Of a DNA stretch of 64,000 nucleotides, positions 35,999 through 43,905 are shown one piece after another. The notes below the pieces were generated by a model. The model saw only the letters and a program-made list of their open reading frames with translations, was not told where the DNA came from and did not search any database. Origin of the DNA: Candidatus Rifleibacteriota bacterium (GTDB lineage Bacteria; Muiribacteriota; Ozemobacteria; Ozemobacterales; Ozemobacteraceae); contig JANJUX010000035.1 in assembly GCA_024710355.1 (NCBI GenBank), positions 20,979 through 84,978 of the forward strand, read 5' to 3'. The position numbers were made by a program, and so were the translations under genes. Position 1 is the stretch's first letter. Each line of letters starts with the position of its first letter.

Positions 35999-37381
35999 AT
36001 GTCAAACAATGAAGAATTCAGAGTTCTGTCGCCAACTGCGATTCTTGGTTATGGTTTTCCTGAAGCCTCGTTTATGCGGGGCATGGCAAGAAAGCCTCAT
36101 CTGATAGGCGTCGACGCCGGTTCGACCGACCCGGGCCCTTATTATCTTGGCGCCGGCAAGTCTTTCACCGACCGCGCTTTTGTTAAGCGCGATCTGCGTT
36201 ATATGATCCGCGAAGGTGTTAAGAACGGTATTCCGGTTGTCGTCGGCACCGCCGGCGGTTCTGGTGCCGCACCGCATCTTGAATGGTGCCGCCAGATCAT
36301 CGTCGAAATCGCGAAAGAAGAAAAGCTGAGCTTCAAGATGGGCGTTATCGCCTCTGACGTCAGCAAAGACGCCGTAAAGAAAGCGCTGCGCGAAGGCCGC
36401 ATCAGCCCGCTGACCTGCGTGCCTGAAGCAACCGAGCAGATGATAGACGAAACTACCTACCTGGTCGCTCAGATTGGTATCGAGCCGATTATCGAAGCAC
36501 TGAAAGATGGCTGTGACGTGGTATTGGCCGGTCGCTGTTATGACCCGGCCTGTTTTGCCGCTCTGCCGGTCATGAAGGGCTACTCTGAAGGTCTCGCTCT
36601 GCACATGGGCAAGATTCTCGAATGTGCCGCGATTGCCGCAACTCCTGGCTCAGGCGCTGACTGCGCTCTTGGTATTCTCAAGAAGGATTCTTTCATTCTC
36701 GAAGCACTGAGCCCGAAGCGCAAATTCACCTGCGAATCGGCCGCTGCCCACACGCTTTATGAAAAGTCAGACCCGTATCATCTGCCCGGCCCGGGCGGTT
36801 CGATCAATCTCGATGGCTGCTCGTTCACCGACATCGGTGATGGCCGCGTCGAAGTTAAGGGCAGTGTTTTCGAGCCGACCCCGAAATATCTTATCAAGCT
36901 TGAAGGCGCTCGGCCAATCGGTTATCGCAGCGTCAGCATCGCCGGCACCCGTGACCCGATCATGATCGCCGGTATCGAAAAGATTCTCGGCGAAGTCAAA
37001 CAGCAGCTCAAAGAAATGTCGCCCGATGAAGACCGCGACAAACAGCTGTTTTTCCATGTCTATGGCAAGAACGGCGTCATGGGCGCACTTGAACCGCTGC
37101 AGAACGCTACTTCGCATGAACTGTGCATCATCATCGAAGCGCTGTGCCCGACCCAGGAACAGGCCGACACACTGTGCAGCGTGGCCCGCTCGACTCTGCT
37201 GCACTATGGCTACGAAGGCCGCATTTCAACCGCCGGCAATCTGGCTTTTCCGTTCTCACCGTCTGATATCAAAATGGGCCAGGTCTTCGAATTCTCTCTC
37301 TATCACCTCATGGACCCGGCCGGCGAAAAGCTGTTCACCCATCGCATCGAGACCTTCAAAGACGGAGAGATTTTGAAATAG
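35999..37381 (+). CDS. AtuA-family (DUF1446) protein
   Basis: The 460-residue protein matches the N-terminal domain family of AtuA, named from acyclic terpene utilisation in Pseudomonas. Marks are IGVDAGSTDPGPYYLGAG, VVVGTAGGSGAAPHL, DVVLAGRCYDPA and LPGPGGSINLDG. The biochemical activity of the family is unproven. It starts 2 bases after the ammonia-lyase stop and is followed by a DUF4387 gene; these two domains are often fused or adjacent in other genomes. A role in handling mesaconate or a CoA derivative is plausible but unproven. The name does not imply terpene metabolism here. Confidence 0.85.
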   Translation: MSNNEEFRVLSPTAILGYGFPEASFMRGMARKPHLIGVDAGSTDPGPYYLGAGKSFTDRAFVKRDLRYMIREGVKNGIPVVVGTAGGSGAAPHLEWCRQIIVEIAKEEKLSFKMGVIASDVSKDAVKKALREGRISPLTCVPEATEQMIDETTYLVAQIGIEPIIEALKDGCDVVLAGRCYDPACFAALPVMKGYSEGLALHMGKILECAAIAATPGSGADCALGILKKDSFILEALSPKRKFTCESAAAHTLYEKSDPYHLPGPGGSINLDGCSFTDIGDGRVEVKGSVFEPTPKYLIKLEGARPIGYRSVSIAGTRDPIMIAGIEKILGEVKQQLKEMSPDEDRDKQLFFHVYGKNGVMGALEPLQNATSHELCIIIEALCPTQEQADTLCSVARSTLLHYGYEGRISTAGNLAFPFSPSDIKMGQVFEFSLYHLMDPAGEKLFTHRIETFKDGEILK

Positions 37382-37462
37382 CTTGAAAAAAAGAAGTTCC
37401 AATTTAACTATTATTGAAATTTATACCATCCAATTAATATTGAATGGAAAGCGGAGAAGATA

Positions 37463-37774
37463 ATGAAAAGAAACATACTTGAAGCGGCCAAGGTCATCAG
37501 GTCGAAGAATGCCGGCCCGTATGAGCTGACTTTCGATATCATGTTCAAGAACAAAGAGTTCTACGAAATGTTCAAATCGCAGCAGATCATCAACCGCAAA
37601 CAGATGGCAGGCGTTCTGAAAATCGACGAAAGCGATATTCTGAATCTGGTCTGGTTTGCCCCGGCAAATGCGGTAAAAATCACGATCAAACGCCCGATTT
37701 CTTCTGGTGCACCCGGTGAAACCGATATTTACGGCGCGCAGCAGCACGCACCGCTGCTCGCAATAGAATTCTGA
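37463..37774 (+). CDS. DUF4387 protein
   Basis: The 103-residue protein matches the DUF4387 family, which often follows or is fused to AtuA-type domains. Visible conserved parts are SKNAGPYELTFDIMF near the start and IDESDILNLVWFAPANAVKITIKRP in the second half, with a C-terminal GETDIYGAQQHAPLL. It probably works with the upstream AtuA-like protein as a small subunit (inference). GGAGAAG precedes the ATG. The 81-base gap before it is AT-rich and is the only sizeable gap between glmS and the P-loop gene. Confidence 0.85.
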   Translation: MKRNILEAAKVIRSKNAGPYELTFDIMFKNKEFYEMFKSQQIINRKQMAGVLKIDESDILNLVWFAPANAVKITIKRPISSGAPGETDIYGAQQHAPLLAIEF

Positions 37775-37775
37775 T

Positions 37776-38720
37776 ATGCAGGGCTCATTTCTGAATTCGA
37801 ACATGTCTCATTTCGAGACATTGATGTATTCGACCTACTACGCGCCACGTGGTCGGCCGAGGCTTTACATGCTCGGCAGCCTGCTGGCCAGCCGCTATCT
37901 CGGGCCGACCGATCTGCTGATCGGCATTATCGGCGGCGAGGGCTCGGGCAAATCGACCCTGATCAAGGGCCTTTTCCCGGGTCTGGAGCTGACCAATGAT
38001 GATGATGGCGTCAACCTGAAAAGCACGCCGATCTACGATTTTCAGCCTGATAACTTCTTTGCGCCGCACACTTTCCATCTCGATGTGCGTTACGAACTGG
38101 CCTTCAAACAGCCGTTCGAGATTATCGACGCGGTCAACTGCGCTGTCGAAAACGGGCGGCGCGTGGTGATCGAGCATTTCGATCTCATTTACAAGCAGCT
38201 TGGCTACAATGCGCAGATCATCTTTGCGATTGGCGAAGAGCTGCTGGTCTGCCGGCCGACGGTTTTCGGACCGTTCCCGGCCGAGATCAAGGCGCACGCC
38301 GAAAAGACCGCAATCTATCGCCGCATGGCGCATTCGGCCGAAGACATCACCAGTTACATTCTGGCGGCAGATTACAACTACACGCGCCGGGTGCTGCATT
38401 CAGACGTCAAGCACGGGTTCGTCATCAAGTTCACCGAAAAGCCTGATATCAACATTCACGATGTCGAAGAGAAGGTGAAAAAGGTGATCGAGGCCAATGT
38501 GCCGATTGGCGTTGCCTGCAAAGACAAGATCAGTATTGGTGACTGGCAGATGTTCTGCACCGGCACGCGCACGCACGTTAAGGCATCGGGGCAGATCGAA
38601 AATTTCAGATTGTGGCAGGAATACGTCTACGACCCGATCTGGAAGGAATACATGCTCGTCGGCATGGTTGGCCCGAAAAAGGGCGTCGGTGTCGAGGGTA
38701 TCACTTACTTCAGCGAATAA
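37776..38720 (+). CDS. P-loop NTPase-like protein of the glutamate operon, function unknown
   Basis: The 314-residue protein has a clear Walker A (GGEGSGKST, about residues 53-61), followed by LELTNDDDGVNLKSTPIYDF and a strand RRVVIEHFDLIY that could hold a Walker B-like acidic residue. The C-terminal third (FVIKFTEKPDINIHDVEEKV, CTGTRTHVKASG) has a Cys and several His residues reminiscent of the second additional domain of alanyl-tRNA synthetases, a label sometimes given to such proteins. It starts 1 base after the DUF4387 stop (TGATATG), so the two are coupled. No catalytic role in glutamate fermentation is established. An activation or metal/cofactor-insertion role is conceivable. Confidence 0.7.
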   Translation: MQGSFLNSNMSHFETLMYSTYYAPRGRPRLYMLGSLLASRYLGPTDLLIGIIGGEGSGKSTLIKGLFPGLELTNDDDGVNLKSTPIYDFQPDNFFAPHTFHLDVRYELAFKQPFEIIDAVNCAVENGRRVVIEHFDLIYKQLGYNAQIIFAIGEELLVCRPTVFGPFPAEIKAHAEKTAIYRRMAHSAEDITSYILAADYNYTRRVLHSDVKHGFVIKFTEKPDINIHDVEEKVKKVIEANVPIGVACKDKISIGDWQMFCTGTRTHVKASGQIENFRLWQEYVYDPIWKEYMLVGMVGPKKGVGVEGITYFSE

Positions 38721-38791
38721 GGCGAAAGCCGGCGATCAGGGTGGTCGGGCCTATCAAAAACATGCAGCCTGATCAAGGGAAGGAAAAAGAC

Positions 38792-40351
38792 ATGACCGTG
38801 AAATGCAACTTTAGAAAGCTTACCGACAAGGGAATCAGACGCGAAAGCATCGGCGGCCGGCAGTTTCTGACTGTCGAGCCTGATGTGCTCAAGCTGCTTG
38901 CTGAAGAGGCTTTTCACGACCTGTCGTTTTATCTGCGCCCCGGCCACCTTGATGAGCTGGCGGCCATTGCCGCCGACCCGAAGGCAGCTGATAACGAGCG
39001 TTTTGTCTGCAGTGCGCTGATTAAAAATGCCGTTATCGCTGCCGAAGGTTTTCTGCCCCTCTGCCAGGATACCGGCACCGCGACGGTTTTTGCCTGGCGC
39101 GGTGAGAAGGTTCTGACCGGCGGCGAAGACGAGAAGCTGCTCACCGAAGGCATTGCCTCTGCCTGGCGCAACAACAGCCTGCGTTACTCTCAGGTTGCAC
39201 CCAAAAGCATGTTCGATGAGGTGAATACCGGCAACAACCTGCCGGCGCAGATCGATATCGCTTTTGCGCCCGGTGATGAATACCATTTCATGTTTATGGC
39301 GAAGGGTGGGGGATCGGCGAACAAAACCGTGCTGCATCAGGGCAGCCGGGCCCTTCTCAACGAAAAGTCGCTGACCGCCTTTCTCAAAGAAAAAATCGGC
39401 GGTCTCGGCGTTGCAGCCTGCCCGCCGTATACGATCGTCGTTGTTGTCGGCGGCACCTCGCCCGAAAACAACCTGAAGACGATGAAACTGGCTTCGACCG
39501 GCTGGCTCGACAGTCTGCCAACCTCTGGCGACGGCAAAGGCTCGCCATACCGTGATCTCGACTGGGAAACGAAAGTCATGCAGATCGCAGCCGAAACGGG
39601 GTGGGGCGCCCAGTTTGGCGGTTCACACCTGGCCATCGAAGCCCGCGTCGTGCGTTTGCCGCGGCATGCCGGTTCGTGCCCGGTATCGGTTGGCGTGTCA
39701 TGCAGTGCACACCGCAATATGGCTGCAAAAATTACTGCCGATGGCGTTTTTCTTGAAGAGCTCGACCGCAATCCTTCGCGCCTGCTGGAAAAATGCCAGA
39801 CTGGCAGTTTGAAAGCCGCCAGCATCGATCTCGATCGCCCCATGCCCGAGATTCTGCTGCAGCTGTCGAAGCATGCGGCCGGTTCGCTGGTGCTGCTCAA
39901 CGGCACGCTGATAGTTGGCCGCGACATGGCGCATGCCAGGCTTTTTGATATGGTCAATGCCGGTCAGCCGCTGCCGGATTATTTCAAAAACCACCCCGTC
40001 TATTATGCCGGCCCGGCCAAGACTCCGACTGGTCATGTAATTGGCAGTTTCGGCCCGACTACTGCCCAGCGCATGGACGAATACATGGATTTCTTCATGA
40101 GCCGTGGCGCCTCGATGGTAACCCTGGCAAAGGGTAATCGCGCCGAAAGTGTCGTTAAAGCCTGCGAAAAATACGGTGGTTTCTATCTCGGCACCATTGG
40201 CGGGGCGGCCGCTCTGATCGCCAAAGAGAACATTCTCTCGTCAGAAGTGCTCGATTTCCCGGAATACGGCATGGAAGCGATTCACCGCATCAAAGTCAAA
40301 GACATGCCCGCTTTCATCCTCTACGACAACAAAGGCAACCGCCTGTATTGA
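38792..40351 (+). CDS. class I fumarase-like Fe-S hydratase, probably mesaconase
   Basis: The 519-residue protein is a fused alpha/beta class I fumarase with a [4Fe-4S] cluster. Cluster cysteines are C91 (PLCQDTG), C210 (AACPPY) and C304 (VSCSAHRN), each exactly 14 residues before the E. coli FumA ligands C105, C224 and C318. The C-terminal beta part (KTPTGHVIGSFGPTTAQRMD) is typical. Class I fumarases vary in preference between fumarate and mesaconate. Its position at the end of the glutamate mutase/ammonia-lyase operon points to mesaconate hydration to (S)-citramalate. AGGGAAGGAAAAAGAC precedes the chosen ATG; the 60 open codons upstream overlap the previous gene and are not family-like. 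Confidence 0.9.
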   Translation: MTVKCNFRKLTDKGIRRESIGGRQFLTVEPDVLKLLAEEAFHDLSFYLRPGHLDELAAIAADPKAADNERFVCSALIKNAVIAAEGFLPLCQDTGTATVFAWRGEKVLTGGEDEKLLTEGIASAWRNNSLRYSQVAPKSMFDEVNTGNNLPAQIDIAFAPGDEYHFMFMAKGGGSANKTVLHQGSRALLNEKSLTAFLKEKIGGLGVAACPPYTIVVVVGGTSPENNLKTMKLASTGWLDSLPTSGDGKGSPYRDLDWETKVMQIAAETGWGAQFGGSHLAIEARVVRLPRHAGSCPVSVGVSCSAHRNMAAKITADGVFLEELDRNPSRLLEKCQTGSLKAASIDLDRPMPEILLQLSKHAAGSLVLLNGTLIVGRDMAHARLFDMVNAGQPLPDYFKNHPVYYAGPAKTPTGHVIGSFGPTTAQRMDEYMDFFMSRGASMVTLAKGNRAESVVKACEKYGGFYLGTIGGAAALIAKENILSSEVLDFPEYGMEAIHRIKVKDMPAFILYDNKGNRLY

Positions 40352-40452
40352 AAAGCTTTTGCCAGACGACTATTGCAGTTTCGCAAGCGAGGCAGCTGGC
40401 CTGATTCGTAACTACTGCAAAAAAATCGAGTTTTTAAGCTGACGGGGTACAA

Positions 40453-40902
40453 GTGAAAATTCTTGTTGATGCCGATGCGTTGCCGGGAGCGGCCCGCGAC
40501 ATTATTTTCAGGGCGGCTGAACGGGTAAGAGTGCCGGCGATTCTGGTGGCCAACAAATTGCTGCGGGTGCCGGAATCTGAATTTATCAGTTTCGAGATGA
40601 TCGAGCAGGGTTTTGATGTTGCCGATGCGAGAATTGTCGAATTGACAGAGCCGGGTGATCTTATCGTTACCGCCGATATTCCGCTGGCGGCCGAAGTTGT
40701 GGCCCGTGGCGGCCTCGCGATTGATCCGCGCGGACAGCTCTACTCGGAAGAAAATATCAAAGAGCGCCTCTTCGTGCGCGACTTTATGGATACCCTGCGC
40801 AAATCCGGCGCCACTACCGGTGGCCCGGCCCCTTACGGCAAAAAAGAATGTCAGGCTTTCGCTAACCAGCTCGACCGCCTGCTCGCCCGCAGAAAATACT
40901 GA
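40453..40902 (+). CDS. YaiI/YqxD family (DUF188) protein
   Basis: The 149-residue protein matches the DUF188 family, which has a PIN-like fold. Marks are ILVDADALPGAARDIIFRAAER, VPAILVANK, LIVTADIPLAAEV, GLAIDPRGQLYSEENI and the C-terminal TGGPAPYGKKECQAFANQLDRLL. The acidic residues in the first and third segments resemble a PIN nuclease site, but no function is established. Translation starts at a GTG. The gap before it (40352-40452) has a weak 7-base inverted repeat and no clear terminator, so read-through from the hydratase gene is possible. Confidence 0.88.
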   Translation: MKILVDADALPGAARDIIFRAAERVRVPAILVANKLLRVPESEFISFEMIEQGFDVADARIVELTEPGDLIVTADIPLAAEVVARGGLAIDPRGQLYSEENIKERLFVRDFMDTLRKSGATTGGPAPYGKKECQAFANQLDRLLARRKY

Positions 40903-40941
40903 TACAGAAATAACACCATTTACAAAATTTGCTGGTGTACA

Positions 40942-40970
40942 TTGCGGGGTATGGGTTGTTTTCTTATACT
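40942..40970 (+). promoter_or_regulatory. promoter of the glycine-zipper protein gene
   Basis: TTGCGG (40942-40947), a 17-base spacer and TATACT (40965-40970) make a good sigma-70 promoter 34 bases before the ATG at 41005. It also rules out the earlier in-frame start at 40942. Confidence 0.6.
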
Positions 40971-41004
40971 TGAGAGAAATCTGAAGCTTTTACTGGAGCT
41001 TTGT

Positions 41005-41988
41005 ATGCTGTTAGCACAAAGACGCTATGCGAATATGAGTCTGCTTCTCGTTCTCTGCCTGCTGCTGGCACCGTTTGTCGATGCGGCGGAGCTGTCGCTG
41101 TTCGACAAGCTTAAACTGAAAACTCAGGAAAAGGTCGAGCAGGTGCAGCAGCGCGACTGGTGGATAACCAAAGCCGCCGGTAAAGTTGCCGGCTTCGTGA
41201 CCGGAAAAGCCGTCGGCGCTCTTGGCGCCGGCATAGGTTTTGTCATCGGCACCACCATTGGTGGCCCGGTGGCTGCCGGTATGGGTGCAATGATTGGCTA
41301 TCGAATTGGTGATATTGCCGCAAAAACATTTGGTAAGGCGGTGGGTGAGCTTCTCGCACAATGGAAACTGCATCATGGCCGCAAAGTCGACCTGGGTGCA
41401 GTGGTCGATGCCATAAAATCGGTTAATAAAGCTTCTTTGAGTGCCGAATCGATCGGCGCAGTTTTTGGTGATCTCGTTGGCGGCAGTCTTGGCGCTGCAG
41501 CAGGCATCGCGCTGCTGGCCGGCGCAACGCCGTTTGCCATTCCGCTGCTCGGCACGGTTTCAGCGGCTTATCTTGGCAGCAAGCTCGGTAAGGCCATCGG
41601 CCGCGGCATTGGCCGCTGGATCGGCCGCAAAACTCTCAAGAAAGGCTACGAAGCTTATGCCGCCAGCGGCATTTCTGAAGCCGAAGATAAAAAAGAAGAA
41701 GCCGAACTCGAAGCGGCTCTGGTAAAGATTGAAGACCCGACTCCAGCTGGTTCGGTCTCTGATAACACTCCGTCTGAAGCGAAAGAAGCGGTTGGCACTG
41801 CGGCATCTGCTGCCAGCCCCTCGGTTATGGCAGCGCGTGCGACCTACGAGAAGGCTTACCGCGAATATACCGACACGGTAACCTCGCCAACCGCCTCTTC
41901 TGACGAAAAGAAGGCCCGTCTGCAGCAATATCGCGAGGCCTACGAGGCTTACCAGGCAGCGGTAAACCTTTCCGGGCAAAGGCAGTAA
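41005..41988 (+). CDS. secreted glycine-zipper membrane-active protein, function unknown
   Basis: The 327-residue product starts at the ATG after TACTGGAGCTTTGT. A signal peptide (LLLVLCLLLAPFVDAAE) is followed by two Gly/Ala-rich blocks with the GxxxG spacing of glycine zippers (AVGALGAGIGFVIGTTIGGPVAAGMGA, broken here as residues ~55-85, and a second at ~135-185 including GIGRWIG). The C-terminal ~100 residues are charged and Ala/Ser-rich with a coiled-coil look (YEKAYREYTDTV, LQQYREAYEAYQ). Such zippers insert into or bridge membranes. An envelope role is inferred. It is monocistronic, with its own promoter and terminator. Confidence 0.75.
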   Translation: MLLAQRRYANMSLLLVLCLLLAPFVDAAELSLFDKLKLKTQEKVEQVQQRDWWITKAAGKVAGFVTGKAVGALGAGIGFVIGTTIGGPVAAGMGAMIGYRIGDIAAKTFGKAVGELLAQWKLHHGRKVDLGAVVDAIKSVNKASLSAESIGAVFGDLVGGSLGAAAGIALLAGATPFAIPLLGTVSAAYLGSKLGKAIGRGIGRWIGRKTLKKGYEAYAASGISEAEDKKEEAELEAALVKIEDPTPAGSVSDNTPSEAKEAVGTAASAASPSVMAARATYEKAYREYTDTVTSPTASSDEKKARLQQYREAYEAYQAAVNLSGQRQ

Positions 41989-42010
41989 AGGTGAATTGAG
42001 TTTGCAATAA

Positions 42011-42045
42011 ACCCCTGACAAATTGATTGTCGGGGGTTTTTATTT
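42011..42045 (+). terminator. rho-independent terminator after the glycine-zipper gene
   Basis: ACCCCTGACA and TGTCGGGGGT pair (one T-G wobble) around a 7-base loop, followed by TTTTTATTT. Confidence 0.85.
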
Positions 42046-42188
42046 GGCTGGTGGTGTGCTAGGATTTCTCTGAAGATTTCGGGCGGTTTAAACAGATAAA
42101 CAAAGCGGCCCTGAATCTGAGGTGAAGCTTGATAGATGAGCCACCTGACCAAAGCAATTGCAAAGTTCTGAACAGGTATGGAGGTTGT

Positions 42189-43400
42189 ATGTTATTTCGT
42201 GTGCGTTTTTTTCTTGTGCTGGCTTTGTTTTTTACCGGGAGCTGCCTTTTGGCCCAAAGCCTTGAGGAGGTTATCGACAATTCGCAGCCTGATGACAGGC
42301 CCGTAATCCAGCAGCTCTCAGATGCCGAAAAGGTGGCGGGGCTGGTACAGAGTTTTGTTGCGATGATTCCCGTTTCGACTGGTGGCCTGCCGGTTTTTGA
42401 CCGGCTGCTGGCATTTCTGAAAAAGGTTTTCGAACACCTGGCCTTCAGAGTCAAAGAAATAAACATGGATGAATTCCGGCAGAAAACTGCGCCAACCGGT
42501 GGTGTTGCTCAGGGTCCCCTGCCGAAGCCCGCTGTGGAAGGAACCGATTCTGGCTCTGAAGCAGATGTTGCCACGGATACAGATGCCGGCAATGCTCAGA
42601 CCGGTGCAGAAATTAAAGCTCCTGAACCGGCTGCAGGGTCTCAGGCTCTCAGTGGCAGCGAATTCATGCGCCAGACGGAAAAAATGACACCGGCTCAGCG
42701 CGAAGAAGCGACTCTGAGAGCGATTCTTGCCGGCAACATGCCAGCATTTTTAAAGAAACTGCAGACCGTTGAAGTTACCAAAAAGCTCAGCGACGGCCGG
42801 GTGGCGACGATAAAATACCGGGTCATGCCCGATTACCTTGCAGTCGGCAATGACCAGGATTACGTCAGAATGCCAATGAGCCCGCTGACCGCCCAGAAAA
42901 TTGCCGAGCACTTTGGCTGCATACTTCCCACAACGAAAATGGTTGATGATATTTATCTTCAGGCCCGGACAAAACTGCTGCCGCAGCCGATGTCAGGGGG
43001 CAAATATCCGAACTGGCAGTCACGGATGATGAAAAATGAATTTTATTCCGAGCATCAGCGGCTGGTCGAGAGTCAGTGCCGGCAGCGCGGCCACACTGAT
43101 GGCGTGCTGGTCGCCGGCCACAAAAAAGATGTCGTTATCAGCAACTATCTTAACAGTCGCCCCAAAAACGTGGTTATTTACGGGTGGCATGATGCTCGCA
43201 ACAATGGCAAGCCGATTCAGGGTTACGGCTGGAGTCATGAGAACACCTACGCCGATTACAGTCACGGTATCAGGCTGGTAAGCAACCGGGTGCAGGTTGA
43301 TGGCAAAGACATGGATATCAAAGAGGTTCTTGCAGACAAGGTTCTAAGCGAACTGCTCAGCAAGGAAGGGCCGATGAAAGATACCAGAGCCTGTCGATGA
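42189..43400 (+). CDS. secreted protein of unknown function
   Basis: The 403-residue product begins at the ATG behind GGAGGTTGT and has a classical signal peptide (MLFRVRFFLVLALFFTGSCLLAQ). Residues ~95-165 are low-complexity Ala/Glu/Gly/Thr. The C-terminal ~240 residues form a compact domain rich in His, Asp and aromatic residues: KMVDDIYLQA, GGKYPNWQSRMM, VLVAGHKKDVVIS, VVIYGWHDARNNGKPIQG and TYADYSHGIRLV. Clustered His/Asp/Tyr suggest an enzyme or ligand-binding domain, but I cannot name a family. It is monocistronic, ending at a hairpin shared with the convergent STAS gene. Confidence 0.7.
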   Translation: MLFRVRFFLVLALFFTGSCLLAQSLEEVIDNSQPDDRPVIQQLSDAEKVAGLVQSFVAMIPVSTGGLPVFDRLLAFLKKVFEHLAFRVKEINMDEFRQKTAPTGGVAQGPLPKPAVEGTDSGSEADVATDTDAGNAQTGAEIKAPEPAAGSQALSGSEFMRQTEKMTPAQREEATLRAILAGNMPAFLKKLQTVEVTKKLSDGRVATIKYRVMPDYLAVGNDQDYVRMPMSPLTAQKIAEHFGCILPTTKMVDDIYLQARTKLLPQPMSGGKYPNWQSRMMKNEFYSEHQRLVESQCRQRGHTDGVLVAGHKKDVVISNYLNSRPKNVVIYGWHDARNNGKPIQGYGWSHENTYADYSHGIRLVSNRVQVDGKDMDIKEVLADKVLSELLSKEGPMKDTRACR

Positions 43401-43406
43401 CCATAA

Positions 43407-43442
43407 ATTGCCCGCCTTGTTGCTGTTGCCGAGGCGGGCAAT
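43407..43442. terminator. bidirectional terminator-like hairpin
   Basis: A perfect 11-base stem, ATTGCCCGCCT (43407-43417) with AGGCGGGCAAT (43432-43442), lies between two convergent genes. On the minus strand a short TTTATGG follows; on the plus strand there is no T-run. Confidence 0.55.
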
Positions 43443-43450
43443 GCCGGTCT

Positions 43451-43798
43451 TCAGCCGAGCGCGGTCAGGGCTTCCTGCTCGCTGTCATAAATTGTGGCAA
43501 GTGAAGCCAGACCGGTAACCTGAAAGATTTCCCGGTAGAGTTCTGAAACGCCGCAAAGCGAGAGTTCGCTGTGGTGAACGGCAGTGAGGTCTTCTGCGAT
43601 TTCGAGAAGCCGGGTGACCCCGGGGCTGTTTATGACGGTTACCTCGGTAAGATCGACGAGAAAACAGGCATAACCTTCTTTTACAGCAGCCAGCAACTGG
43701 TTGTAGAGCAGGCCGCCGGTTTCGTCACTGAGATACCCGCTGGGGCGAACGATGAAGAGCTTGCCATGCTTCAAACTGTTGAATTTGTTGAGTGCCAT
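43451..43798 (-). CDS. STAS-domain anti-sigma factor antagonist
   Basis: The 115-residue protein is a single STAS domain of the SpoIIAA/RsbV type: LFIVRPSGYLSDETGG at the start, CFLVDLTEVTVINSPGVTRLLEIAED around the phosphorylation site, and LSLCGVSELYREIFQVTGL at the end. The serine expected to be phosphorylated is S58 (INSPG), which aligns with S58 of SpoIIAA, although the usual DS(S/T)G is NSPG. In partner switching, the unphosphorylated form binds an anti-sigma kinase. I chose the ATG at 43798 because family homology starts there and a promoter lies immediately upstream. It is divergent from two SpoIIE-type phosphatases that would dephosphorylate it. Confidence 0.85.
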   Translation of the reverse strand: MALNKFNSLKHGKLFIVRPSGYLSDETGGLLYNQLLAAVKEGYACFLVDLTEVTVINSPGVTRLLEIAEDLTAVHHSELSLCGVSELYREIFQVTGLASLATIYDSEQEALTALG

Positions 43799-43804
43799 GA
43801 AAAA

Positions 43805-43834
43805 ACTATATATTTGGATGACCGTTTCAGTCAA
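43805..43834 (-). promoter_or_regulatory. promoter of the STAS gene, near-leaderless transcript
   Basis: On the minus strand TTGACT (43829-43834) is 18 bases from TATAGT (43805-43810), or 16 from an overlapping TATATA. The start of transcription would fall at or within a base or two of the ATG at 43798, so the mRNA is likely leaderless, consistent with the absence of a ribosome site. Confidence 0.6.
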
Positions 43835-43905
43835 TTCTTTGACAAACACTATGGGCTGTTTTAGTCTGGTTATATGCTGAGACGCCGTTTTATCCTGCAA
43901 ATTGC

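Noticed and set aside
40373..40420. Inverted repeat TTGCAGT...ACTGCAA before the DUF188 gene
   Set aside because: Only 7 pairs with a 34-base loop; could be chance, and the following A-run is on the wrong side for a plus-strand terminator.
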